From NCBI GenBank assembly GCA_000621985.1, contig JHWW01000015.1, forward strand, positions 1 to 64,000: DNA of 64,000 nt. Direction: 5' to 3'. This document shows, in pieces, positions 35,801-43,785 of the stretch. A program made the position numbers and the translations under genes. This DNA comes from Lachnospiraceae bacterium V9D3004 (GTDB lineage Bacteria > Bacillota > Clostridia > Lachnospirales > Lachnospiraceae). The notes beneath the pieces are model-generated. The model searched no databases. It was not told the DNA's origin and worked only from the letters and a program-made list of their open reading frames with translations. Numbering within the stretch: the first letter of the stretch is position 1; each line of letters starts with the position of its first letter.

Positions 35801-38573
35801 TCCGAATAATACAAAGAATGCCTCTGATGATTCCCTGTACCTGTCCGTTAACAAGAGCAGTGGAACCATTAACACAAATGACGGTAAACCAATGTCCCAG
35901 ATTGACGGTGCTTATGAACAATCATTATTCAACGGTGATGATTCCGGGCAGGATTCCGAATCCGACTCCTACAGAAGTTATGTTGTGCCTGCGGGGGATT
36001 ATCTGCTCGGTAAGAGCGAGGCCCTGAATAATGAGAGTACCGGCACAGATGATTCTTCTGAATCTGATACTGAACCCGTTACTTTTGTTGCTGCATCAGA
36101 TGATATGTTTGCCTCTGTAGAAGTATCCGATCCAGACGCAATTCTTGAAGTAAATGATTCCGATACAGGTGATGATTCCGTCGGACTTACGATCAGGACG
36201 GAAAATGAAGATACCGAAGCTGATATAAAGATCGCTAACAGCGATGGCACCATGCGTGAATTGCATGCCGAAGGTGGAAGTGTAGAGATAATTATGTCAG
36301 ATTCCACCGACTTAACCATTAATCAGGTTGATGCTTCAGACATAACTGTAACAATGGGAGGCAAAACACTTTCACTTGATAACGGAAGTACCGATATCGC
36401 ATTGCATACCGGTCAGGATGAGAACCCTTATCAGATACATGACTTCTCTACAGAGATCACCTGCAACGGATATGACAGGCTTCAGGGCAGCATCTCTGTA
36501 GATATGTCAAACAATTCAGATTCTGCAAAAGCTTCTAATCTGATCGTTACCTACTCAGACACAAGCGGAGCAGTTATTTCTCAATATACTACATCATTAT
36601 CATTAGAATCCGGAATCAATACGCTTACTTATGATTTTGATGATCTTGAAGCCGATTTTGGTAATCATTCAGGTGAAACAGCAATTTATTCTACAATTGT
36701 AGTGTCGGATGATTCTGGTCACGAAGTATCTTATAATGCTCCTGAACAGATCGTAGACATTCCGGTACGACCATCTCCTTCACCTACCATTTCACCTACC
36801 GAAACACCGATACCGACTTCAACTCCTACAATTATACCTTCATCAACTCCGGATGTGACAGCAACTCCTACAGCAACTCCTACAGCCAATCCTACGACCA
36901 CTCCTGCCGAAACCTCTGAGCCTGTTGCAACTTCGACTGTTACTCCAACCGATACACCTTCGCCTACAGCAACATCTACTCCTTCAACTCCGGAGAACGT
37001 AACCAACAGGATCAGTATTAACACAGGAACTTTCTGGGATCATTTCCTGCAGGTGATCACGTTCGGATACTATGAACCGGAAGTAACAGTTACCATAGAC
37101 AGTTCTCTTGGTGATAACACCACAATATATTATTATATTGATAATTCCGGCAGCACCATACCTCTGACCGATGCCGAACTTACCGGAATCAAAGAATGGA
37201 ACAGCTATGAAGGCGAATTCCGTCTTGACAATCCCTACAATGTTGTATATGCCAAGATAATCGATGAGGAAAATGGCATTATGTATTATATATGTTCGGA
37301 TGGAATAACTTATGTTAATCCTACTGCGCCTCCTACAGCTACTCCTACTGCCAATCCTACGACCACTCCTGCCGAAACCTCTGAGCCTGTTGCAACTTCG
37401 ACTGTTACTCCAAACGATACTCCTATGCCTGCAGTCACAGAGGATCCGGCATCAACCGATAGCCCTGCTGCTACGGAACAGCCCTATACTACGGAGACAC
37501 CTACCTCATCACCTTCAGCTTCCGAACCCCCGACTGTTACCAACACGATCATGCTCGGCAACGGTTCCTCATGGACCAGACTGTTGAAAGTATTAACTTA
37601 CAGCATATACCCGACCGACATATCTGCTACTATAACAAGTTCCCTGGGCGACCGTGCAGATATATTCTATTATATTGACACCTCAGGCAATAACAAACCT
37701 ATGAGTGAAAATGAATTAGATAATATCAGATCATGGAAAAGATATAATGGTTCGTTTACTCTTAACGGTTCATTTAATCTGATCTATGCACGAATCATAG
37801 ACAACTCAAATGACAACGTATACTATGTATGTTCCGATGGAATCAATTGTATACAGGCTACTGCAACACCGAGAGCCACAGACACGCCTGATGCAAACTC
37901 TACACAGACACCTGTTGTTACGAACACACCCGATACAAAACCTACACAGGTGCCGCAAGTTACAGACAAGCCTGACGCAAATTCGACTGAGGCACCAATA
38001 GTCACCGCCACACCTTACGCAAATTCAACTGAGACGCCAACAGTCACTGCCACACCTTACGCAAATTCAACTGAGACGCCAACAGTCACCGCTACACCTT
38101 ATATGCCTTCACCTTCCACACAGCCATATATAACTGTACCGGATGTTACCGCCACGACTGCGACGCCTTCTGTTGCAACAACTGCTCCAAAGGCCGGCAA
38201 AAAATCCGCAACCGGTAAGAATTCTTATTCTTCTCTTACATTAGATGCGATCAACAAAGGAACAGGAAAGACAATCTATAAGGTTGGCAATATAAAATAC
38301 ACTATTATCAGCAAAAAGAAAAAAACTGCCTGTGTATACGGTGCCGTTAAAAAGAATGCCGTGAATATAGTTATCCCCGGTCAGGTGAAAATTAAAGGAT
38401 CCAAATATAAAGTTATTAAGATACGCTCAAAGGCATTCAAAGAAATGAAGCGTTTACAATCCGTTGTTATTGGCAAAAATATACAACATATCGGAAGCAA
38501 GGCTTTTATCGGCTGTACAAAAATTAAAAAGGTCGAAAACAAGTCAAAATACATAAAAAATATTACTTTATAG
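32895..38573 (+). CDS. Giant LRR surface protein with a papain-like domain
   Basis: A protein of 1892 residues. Signal peptide (1-37); two BspA-type leucine-rich blocks (about 60-470 and 490-745), each introduced by an NATWSL or NITWNY phrase; a cysteine-peptidase-like domain (about 755-985) with Cys799 in WKGSCFGMTGS, His907 in GGHAVIPV and Asp928/Asn930 in AYDPNYP; an Asp/Ser-rich region and beta domain (1000-1290); Thr/Pro linkers around two copies of a 105-residue Ig-like module (1369-1473 and 1548-1652, both ending in YY(I/V)CSDGI); and the same basic C-terminal domain (1777-1892) as the GH2 protein. GGGAGGG precedes the start. It is probably wall-bound. Peptidase activity is inferred from three conserved motifs only. 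Confidence 0.85.
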   Translation: MSTITKKMITTLMITSMLFTLIPVNLGLYPVKRAQAASAMSGSCGENATWSLVATKETDDEGNPFYALTISGTGKMSDFSPTTIPWKDYDTHIKTLVINNGITHIGNDSFYDHIALDSVSLPDSLISFGSFAFANCRSLSSINLPSNFEILGDYSLNGCSLETISLPQSLKAIGKSSLANNQLKDIFIPKNVSEIGEMPFSWYSDIQSITVDDGNPYYIAIDSILYRLKDGQPDSLVTHGRDAYSENETLIIPSSVTTIETGALRASKFKKVVMPENLVNVGQGIMSYSDVEEVVLNDKLEYLGSSSFEICRSLKKITIGKNLRTVGGSFNICLSLSEVIIDKDNPYIVLEDNVLYNSDKTSLQLYLCTKPDKVYYMPDTVTNIESEAINHNNYVERIILSKNLKTFKTIGNAYQKNSFSNEIICYNKNLKAIYFTGDAPSTFTSSVIIHNNDKLIIYYPENAKGYNSASWSSYTLVAIDPNLAGESAEGTIGDNITWNYNGTTGVLLLEGEGSTGDYDGAGLAPWNNAENVVIYEIETEGITELGDYIFSKSPRLMRVTADNAIETIGKEAFSECPKLLYAEVYNAKHIGSSVFKNDSDLNDGVYFRRLQTAGDHAFSNCTALTSITLGGSIGTISEGMFENCSSLVMTMIPESVTAIEADAYKGCSALHSINIPVSVESIGSHAFAGTSNMRYIYFYGGIPDIADDCFASSCNALTLCYRAGNTDWASQGTYYMNLPLKALSKFYTERKDHYSFDNSHASFGYTRDYKIPLNRYLTLLNRTKSLYYDSINTVWKGSCFGMTGSTLEFYENSDNFKLSDYDKNAKTLYDIPAPKNSNSPLTKLIELYQISQFIKSVAGYKGQTAHNLNDYSGLIRKIEEFERSGGLSADSAAEPVIMLLFSPFGGHAVIPVSVDPETNGSFSVHAYDPNYPDSLQTIKINPDLKSISYGFFFEASYLSYEVLRDAVADPNNTKNASDDSLYLSVNKSSGTINTNDGKPMSQIDGAYEQSLFNGDDSGQDSESDSYRSYVVPAGDYLLGKSEALNNESTGTDDSSESDTEPVTFVAASDDMFASVEVSDPDAILEVNDSDTGDDSVGLTIRTENEDTEADIKIANSDGTMRELHAEGGSVEIIMSDSTDLTINQVDASDITVTMGGKTLSLDNGSTDIALHTGQDENPYQIHDFSTEITCNGYDRLQGSISVDMSNNSDSAKASNLIVTYSDTSGAVISQYTTSLSLESGINTLTYDFDDLEADFGNHSGETAIYSTIVVSDDSGHEVSYNAPEQIVDIPVRPSPSPTISPTETPIPTSTPTIIPSSTPDVTATPTATPTANPTTTPAETSEPVATSTVTPTDTPSPTATSTPSTPENVTNRISINTGTFWDHFLQVITFGYYEPEVTVTIDSSLGDNTTIYYYIDNSGSTIPLTDAELTGIKEWNSYEGEFRLDNPYNVVYAKIIDEENGIMYYICSDGITYVNPTAPPTATPTANPTTTPAETSEPVATSTVTPNDTPMPAVTEDPASTDSPAATEQPYTTETPTSSPSASEPPTVTNTIMLGNGSSWTRLLKVLTYSIYPTDISATITSSLGDRADIFYYIDTSGNNKPMSENELDNIRSWKRYNGSFTLNGSFNLIYARIIDNSNDNVYYVCSDGINCIQATATPRATDTPDANSTQTPVVTNTPDTKPTQVPQVTDKPDANSTEAPIVTATPYANSTETPTVTATPYANSTETPTVTATPYMPSPSTQPYITVPDVTATTATPSVATTAPKAGKKSATGKNSYSSLTLDAINKGTGKTIYKVGNIKYTIISKKKKTACVYGAVKKNAVNIVIPGQVKIKGSKYKVIKIRSKAFKEMKRLQSVVIGKNIQHIGSKAFIGCTKIKKVENKSKYIKNITL
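36885..36948 (+). repeat. 64-bp repeat, first copy (Thr/Pro linker)
   Basis: Identical over 64 bases to 37350-37413. The copies are 465 bases apart, exactly 155 codons, and bracket one Ig-like module, so recombination between them would remove or add a module without a frameshift. Confidence 0.95.
37350..37413 (+). repeat. 64-bp repeat, second copy (Thr/Pro linker)
   Basis: Second copy of the sequence at 36885-36948, in the same frame of the same gene. The perfect match at degenerate codon positions points to recent duplication or gene conversion. Confidence 0.95.
37977..38102 (+). repeat. Three tandem 42-bp repeats in the last Thr/Pro linker
   Basis: Units 37977-38018, 38019-38060 and 38061-38102 are nearly identical and encode the 14-residue repeat ANSTETPTVTATPY with small changes. 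They are in frame, so copy-number change alters linker length only. Confidence 0.95.
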
Positions 38574-38604
38574 TATGTGTGTAATACGAATATGAGAGGG
38601 GATT

Positions 38605-39879
38605 TCACACCTTCCTCATCACAACACCTACCAGAAACTTACCATCATCTGTCTTTGCATATATATCACCATCCATATTCTGCATCAGCTTACGACAGAT
38701 GTACAGGCCGAGGCCGCTGCCTTTTATGCCCTTACTGTTGCTGCCTCTGTAAAATGAATCGAATATATTGGTAAGTTCCTCATTTTTTAATGAATTACCG
38801 GTGTTTTCAACAAGGATTATACGGCAGTCTTCCTCTTCAAATGATGAAAGACTTATACATTTTCCATCGCCGTATTTTATAGCGTTCTCGATGATGTTCT
38901 GAAGGACTTCGGTCACACGGTCGAAGTCCCCTTTTAACAGGCAGTCGGACATTTTTTCTATGATGAATTCAGTGTGAAGAATATCAAGTTTTTCCGTGTA
39001 ATATTTTTCTATGGAATCGATCAGTTCGGACAGATAGAATTCAGACATTTTTACGTCCATATTGATGAAATCTTCTTTCGAAGCGTTAATGATATCGTCG
39101 ACATATTTTTTGATGGTTTTTGTGTTGTTGGCGATCCCTTCAAGTGCCTGCTTTCGCTTTTCTCCATCATCATATATATCCTCGGAAAGCGCCTTGGAAT
39201 ACAGCTCTATTGCGGCAAGCGGAGTCTTGATATCATGCGATATGGATAAGATCAGTTCCTTCTTCTCCTTCTGAAGCTCTATCTCTTTTTCTTTCGCATC
39301 TTCAAGATTTTCCCGGAGCATATCGAGCCCCCACAGGAATCTCCCCATGTATCTGCTTTTTTCTTCTTTGATCGGTGCCGCAAGATTGCCCTTGGCAAGC
39401 TCGGTAGTGAGTGTGTTCATGTTGCCGAACGGCTTGACTATCTTCTTTCCCATGTATACTATCAGTATGATTATGTATATAAGCATAGCACCTACAGCTA
39501 TGTTCATATACAGCAGAGCGTTATAATTATTGTTACGATCATATTCAATTCTGTATAATACACCGTTAACTTCTTCGACAGCGTACTCGCTGTTGCATAT
39601 CTCATCCGGCGAATATACGCTGACACGGGTTACATACCTGTAATCAGACAGGTCTAATCCTGCTATTACATCTGTATGCAATACAATATCGTTATCATCT
39701 TTCCGTGCAGAATTCTGAGCGTTTTTTTCCAGTTCACCTACGACACGCGATACCTCTACCGCATAATATCTGTTATCATCAAAACCACCATTACTGATTA
39801 TATAGAAAATATCGCATGAGGTTATCAGCATAACTCCGACAATAATTGCGATCCCGGCAAATCTTCTGTAATTACTCAT
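38605..39879 (-). CDS. Sensor histidine kinase
   Basis: Membrane kinase, 424 residues. TM1 (about 7-29), an external sensor (30-120), TM2 (122-142), HAMP-like linker, dimerisation domain with phospho-acceptor H215 in SISHDIKTPLAAIELYSKAL, and an ATPase domain with NIIENAIKYG and GSGLGLYICRKLM. The start overlaps the end of the response regulator by eight bases and is the only one with a proper GGGGAG site; a longer frame reads into the regulator gene. The small external domain and regulator type resemble envelope-stress systems, but the signal is unknown. Confidence 0.93.
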   Translation of the reverse strand: MSNYRRFAGIAIIVGVMLITSCDIFYIISNGGFDDNRYYAVEVSRVVGELEKNAQNSARKDDNDIVLHTDVIAGLDLSDYRYVTRVSVYSPDEICNSEYAVEEVNGVLYRIEYDRNNNYNALLYMNIAVGAMLIYIIILIVYMGKKIVKPFGNMNTLTTELAKGNLAAPIKEEKSRYMGRFLWGLDMLRENLEDAKEKEIELQKEKKELILSISHDIKTPLAAIELYSKALSEDIYDDGEKRKQALEGIANNTKTIKKYVDDIINASKEDFINMDVKMSEFYLSELIDSIEKYYTEKLDILHTEFIIEKMSDCLLKGDFDRVTEVLQNIIENAIKYGDGKCISLSSFEEEDCRIILVENTGNSLKNEELTNIFDSFYRGSNSKGIKGSGLGLYICRKLMQNMDGDIYAKTDDGKFLVGVVMRKV

Positions 39880-40534
39880 ACCTGTAACCCACTCCCCAGG
39901 CTGTGATAATGTGCATCGGCTTCTTCGGATCTTCCTCGATCTTTTCCCTAAGCCACTTAATGTGCACCGTAAGTGTCTGAATCTCCGACTCACTGTCACT
40001 TCCCCATACAGTGTTAAATATATATTCTTTTTTCAAGGTTGAATTCTTGTTCTCTATGAGCAACTTCAACAGATCGAATTCCTTTTCGGTTACTTCGACC
40101 GGTCTGTCTGCCACAGTCAGAGCCCTTGTAACGGTATTAAGTTTAACATCGCCATCAACTATCTCGTCTAAAGCATATTTACGCTTGAATATTCCCTTGA
40201 TCTTTGCGATCAGAATATCTATATCATACGGCTTCTCAATATAATCATCTGCACCTATATTAAGCCCTTTAAGCTTGTCATCTTTACCGGTTCTTGCACT
40301 GGCTATCAGAATATGCGTATTGGAATTCTCTCTTATCTTCGAGCACACTGCAAACCCATCTATACCCGGAAGCATAATGTCAAGTATTATCAGCTTTGCT
40401 CCGTATCTCTCATATATATCAAGTGCCTTCTCACCGGATTCGGCAATGCTGACAACATAATTCTCCCTTCTAAGGAAATCCGCAAGAAGAGTTCCAATCT
40501 CCTTATTATCTTCAACTATCAGTATATCAAGCAA
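39872..40534 (-). CDS. OmpR-family response regulator
   Basis: A protein of 220 residues: receiver domain with phosphorylation site D52 in LIILDIMLPG, conserved Thr/Ser-type switch in LIASARTG, Lys in DYIEKPYD, and a winged-helix DNA-binding domain (about 125-220, VEVTEKEFDLLKLLIENKNSTLKKEYIFNTVWG and TLTVHIKWLREKIEEDPKKPMHIITAWGVGYRYE). It is co-translated with the kinase downstream. Target genes cannot be read from the window; the membrane protein upstream (40636) might belong to the same unit. Confidence 0.95.
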   Translation of the reverse strand: MLDILIVEDNKEIGTLLADFLRRENYVVSIAESGEKALDIYERYGAKLIILDIMLPGIDGFAVCSKIRENSNTHILIASARTGKDDKLKGLNIGADDYIEKPYDIDILIAKIKGIFKRKYALDEIVDGDVKLNTVTRALTVADRPVEVTEKEFDLLKLLIENKNSTLKKEYIFNTVWGSDSESEIQTLTVHIKWLREKIEEDPKKPMHIITAWGVGYRYE

Positions 40535-40553
40535 CTGATCTCACTCCCCTGTA

Positions 40554-40665
40554 CCTTCGTCGCAGCTTTCGTACGCTCCGACCTACGCCCTCATGTCTTC
40601 CGTCGGCGTCGGGCTTGCCTGCTCTATGCCTTCGCTCACTCCGGCCTCTCTCCTTCGTTAGCGCC
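40554..40665. repeat. Degenerate GC-rich repeats
   Basis: Related words follow each other: CTTTCGTACGCTCCGACC (40566), CTTCCGTCGGCGTCGGGC (about 40597) and CCTTCGCTCACTCCGGCC (40629), with CCTTCGTCGCAGC and CCTTCGTTAGCGCC at the sides. The array runs into the 3' end of the membrane protein gene at 40636, where it encodes the tail PEGANEGERPE. Confidence 0.55.
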
Positions 40666-41184
40666 TTCAGGCATGTTAGCCTTTCTCATCATTTCTTCTA
40701 ACTGCTTCTCATTCTTAATACCGTTTTTTCTGAATGCAAGTTTAATACATATCGGTCGAAATATGAATATCAGCACATAACCGACAATGAGACTTACTGC
40801 CATCGACGAACCAAGCATCATCAGATAGTTTGGCGGAGTCTCACCTTCCGGTATATTGCTTATCGCAAACCTGTAAGCCATTGTTACCATGGCAAATGTT
40901 ATCACAGGTGTATAGATCAGATCAGATATTAACGACTCCAACAGATGAGCTGTCAGGCTGTTGGGTTTCATGTCACATTTCTCGATGACCTTGTCGGTCA
41001 AGGGCTTCATGGGAACTGTTATTCCAATGATCATACTGATCAGAAAACTACCAACGAACGATATGATCAGATGTACGAATTCAAAATGTCCCGACATCAG
41101 ATTTCCGGTCAGTGATAAAAATAAACTGAGAATCAATCCCATAAACAGATTCACGTCCCTGATAATACCTTTTTTCTTATCCAT
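40636..41184 (-). CDS. Four-segment membrane protein of unknown function
   Basis: A protein of 182 residues with segments at about 13-30, 35-55, 95-115 and 128-150, and a charged C-terminal tail whose end is encoded by GC-rich repeat sequence. It has the phrase ISMIIGITVPMKPLTDKVIEKCDMKPNS. AGGAGG precedes the ATG. It is just upstream of the two-component system on the same strand, separated by about 100 bases of repeat. Not recognised; perhaps a DUF2798-like protein, but this is weak. Confidence 0.75.
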   Translation of the reverse strand: MDKKKGIIRDVNLFMGLILSLFLSLTGNLMSGHFEFVHLIISFVGSFLISMIIGITVPMKPLTDKVIEKCDMKPNSLTAHLLESLISDLIYTPVITFAMVTMAYRFAISNIPEGETPPNYLMMLGSSMAVSLIVGYVLIFIFRPICIKLAFRKNGIKNEKQLEEMMRKANMPEGANEGERPE

Positions 41185-41283
41185 AAGCCATCCCTCCTGT
41201 TAGAAAAATCATTAATAATACCTACTGTAATTTTATCATCAACGATACACCAATAGCAAGCATAAACCCAATATTTTTCAAGG

Positions 41284-41342
41284 CTGGAACCTCCCCCACG
41301 CCCCATAGCCATAAGCGTCGAAGACGCGACTTAAATCTGTGG
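41284..41342 (+). repeat. Partial copy D of the dispersed structured element
   Basis: Contains GGAACC-CCCC, CCATAGCCATAAGC, a hairpin GCGTC-GAA-GACGC (41315-41327) and CGAC, then CTGTGG. CCATAG (41303-41308) pairs with CTGTGG (41337-41342). The hairpin stem differs in sequence from copies A and B but pairs perfectly. The small CGCGAAGCG hairpin and both outer ends are absent. Confidence 0.5.
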
Positions 41343-41350
41343 CCGATCGA

Positions 41351-42922
41351 TCATATAGGTCCGCTCTGAAGTACATATAACAGCACATCAAACACTTCAA
41401 CATTATTAATTACAACTACCGCGATATTCTTTTTGGCGCGGCTCAGTCCATGGAACAGATTGCGCACTCTGCTTCCGGACATATCTTCATCCTTATCTCT
41501 TCCGGCATATCTTAGATACCCATATTCATCATATTCAAACGTCTCATCTATGACCATAACAACCTTATCGAATTCCTTGCAGGCCGCTTCCGAAAATCCT
41601 ATCTGTGAGGCTGCTTCCGCCACCCCCGAATTGATCGCAAGTGAAGGGTCGCTTATATACACGTACCCTTTCTTCTCAAAATTATCGATCAGGCGGGAGG
41701 CTTCCGAAACATTTTCCGCGTATACAAGAGACACTGAAGGATAATCGCGTCTGTGATTGCCTCTCCTTGAATACATGACGCAACTGATAAATGATGATAA
41801 TTCCTTGTTCATCCTGATACGGTTTGTAAGCTGGTATCTTATATAACCCGGGATGCTTTCGATAAGTCCGGCGCCGTACATCTTGCGCTCATCTTCGGCG
41901 ATGGAATCCTCTCTGTCATAAGATATGATAACCGGAACATTCCATTCTTTTGCAAGGCATAATATATCATCAAGTGTCTTTTTGTCGAGTCTGTGCCCTT
42001 CATCCACGAGGATTGCGGAATATTTATTTTCTATAGCTATCTTTGCCGCTGTACTACAGTAGTAGAAATCAATCCTTTTTAACCTGTCGTTGATAAGATC
42101 GAGTTCCTTTTCATTAGCTCCGAAATGAAGCACGCATACCCTCTTAAACCGCGAAAGCTGCATAGCAATATCATACAGAAGAATAGTCTTTCCGGTGCCG
42201 GGAAGACCGGTGAATCCCTGTACGGACACACATTTTTCATCCGAAGAATTATCCGGAATATTACTGCGCGCTTCCGTCTTTTTGCTTCTTTTTCTGCTTC
42301 CGTTATAATTACCGCAATTCTTAAGTATCTTCCTCTCAATATCCTTCTGCTGTGACGTCAGAAAATATTCTCTTCGAAGAAAACGTCCCGGATCCGTAAG
42401 CGGCGATATAAGATATCTGTCTTCCTTGAATAATTCCTCAATATTACCGTCATAGCAATCCTTCTGCCTGTCCAAAACCATCGCAAGCTCTTCCCACATT
42501 GTATCTACAAGCTTGCCGCTGTTAGAAAGCCTTACAAGTCTGTCGGTTTTGCTGATATACGTATAAAAATACATATTTCTTCCAAGCGTGGCAAGGTAAT
42601 ACTTATTCTGAATGAGCTGTTTTTGTATAACTTCGTCGGATACTTCACCGCTCTTTAATTCTATATTGACGACTATTCCGTCATTTATTCTTAACAGATC
42701 GAATTCTTTGCCGAGCTTTGGCATTGAAAATGAATAATAGAATTCCAAACTTTCCGCCCCTTCAATCTCTTCTCTCAAATGGGCGCAGAGTTCCCTTAAC
42801 CCCTCTATCTCCCAGGGTTTGATCTTAAGAAATCCGGCTCTTTTCGACATCTGTCTTTCTAGTCGTTCAAGCCTCATCAGATCTTTAAGTCTTGTAAGTG
42901 CGTATATGTTGATAGGTTTCAT
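41351..42922 (-). CDS. PD-(D/E)XK nuclease fused to a superfamily 1 (DUF2075-like) helicase
   Basis: A protein of 523 residues. The N-terminal part has D75-x12-E88-x-K90 (EFDLLRINDGIVVNIELKSG) and so looks like a restriction-type nuclease domain. After a charged linker (about 205-235), a P-loop ATPase follows: Walker A GFTGLPGTGKTILLYD, Walker B AILVDEGHRLDKKTL, then motif III-like VIISYDRED, and a final LFHGLSRAKKNIAVVVI resembling motif VI of UvrD/DUF2075 helicases. It may act in repair or in defence against foreign DNA; nothing here decides. It is 17 bases after the trmN6-like gene, at the end of the holB-ricT cluster. Confidence 0.8.
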   Translation of the reverse strand: MKPINIYALTRLKDLMRLERLERQMSKRAGFLKIKPWEIEGLRELCAHLREEIEGAESLEFYYSFSMPKLGKEFDLLRINDGIVVNIELKSGEVSDEVIQKQLIQNKYYLATLGRNMYFYTYISKTDRLVRLSNSGKLVDTMWEELAMVLDRQKDCYDGNIEELFKEDRYLISPLTDPGRFLRREYFLTSQQKDIERKILKNCGNYNGSRKRSKKTEARSNIPDNSSDEKCVSVQGFTGLPGTGKTILLYDIAMQLSRFKRVCVLHFGANEKELDLINDRLKRIDFYYCSTAAKIAIENKYSAILVDEGHRLDKKTLDDILCLAKEWNVPVIISYDREDSIAEDERKMYGAGLIESIPGYIRYQLTNRIRMNKELSSFISCVMYSRRGNHRRDYPSVSLVYAENVSEASRLIDNFEKKGYVYISDPSLAINSGVAEAASQIGFSEAACKEFDKVVMVIDETFEYDEYGYLRYAGRDKDEDMSGSRVRNLFHGLSRAKKNIAVVVINNVEVFDVLLYVLQSGPI

Positions 42923-42939
42923 ATATGTCGCCTCAACTT

Positions 42940-43719
42940 TCAGAACCCGTACTTCTCCCTGATCTCTTCCGTATATTGTCCTTCGTTATCATATATTATG
43001 AGCGGCTTCTCGATCGTTATCCTTGGTTTTCCGCCCCTTACGGCTTCAATAAGCACCATGGAAGGCTCTTTATCGGCATAAGGATATACGAATCTCGTAC
43101 GCTTGGGTTCCAGTCCGTGGTCGGTAAAACATCTGTATATCTCAACAAGTCTGAACGGTCTGTGAACCATGAAAAATCTTCCGCCCGGTCTTAATATCGA
43201 AGCACCGTTAGCTATCACATCATTTAACGTACATGCGATCTCATGTCTTGCAATGGCTTTCGGTGAATCCGGATTGGTTAGTCCATGCTGTTCTATCATA
43301 TAAGGAGGATTGGAGACTATCACATCATATGATGATGACCCGAACAGATCAACCGCCTCTTTTATATCGCCGCATACAATGTCTATCTTTTCTTCGAGCC
43401 CGTTCATTGCAACACTTCTTCTTGCCATATCCGCACTCTCTTTTTGTATCTCCAGTCCCGTAAAATGACTTCCCTCAGTCTTTGCCTCTAAAAGAATAGG
43501 AAGAATGCCGGTGCCGGTTCCCATGTCCAGTACGGTTTCTCCCTTTTTTACATTTGCAAATCCGGAGAGAAGTACTGCATCCATTCCAAAGCAGAACTTC
43601 TCGGGATTCTGTATTATTCTGTAATTATTTCGCTGCAGGTCGTCTATGCGCTCTCCCGGTCTTATAATAATATCCGGGGTTCTCATTTTTTCATAATTAT
43701 CATCACTATCCATCGACAC
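42940..43719 (-). CDS. tRNA1(Val) A37 N6-methyltransferase-like protein
   Basis: Rossmann-fold methyltransferase, 259 residues, with SAM motif VLDMGTGTGILPILL and the N6-adenine catalytic motif NPPY in VIVSNPPYMIEQHG. The N-terminal FCFGMDAVLLSGFANVKKGE is typical of the TrmN6/YabB group. In Firmicutes it is found next to ricT, as here. The likely target is A37 of tRNA1(Val), by family. Confidence 0.88.
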   Translation of the reverse strand: MSMDSDDNYEKMRTPDIIIRPGERIDDLQRNNYRIIQNPEKFCFGMDAVLLSGFANVKKGETVLDMGTGTGILPILLEAKTEGSHFTGLEIQKESADMARRSVAMNGLEEKIDIVCGDIKEAVDLFGSSSYDVIVSNPPYMIEQHGLTNPDSPKAIARHEIACTLNDVIANGASILRPGGRFFMVHRPFRLVEIYRCFTDHGLEPKRTRFVYPYADKEPSMVLIEAVRGGKPRITIEKPLIIYDNEGQYTEEIREKYGF

Positions 43720-43785
43720 AATTCCTCAAAAAACAATATCTTTTAAATGTTCAACATTCTATAAAAGATACACTCCCATCCCGGC

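Noticed and set aside
36731-37024. Minus-strand open frames opposite the Thr/Pro linkers
   Set aside because: They result from the repetitive codon use of the linkers, lack ribosome sites and match no family.
37977-38102. CRISPR or minisatellite outside genes
   Set aside because: The 42-base units are in frame inside the Thr/Pro linker of a surface protein.
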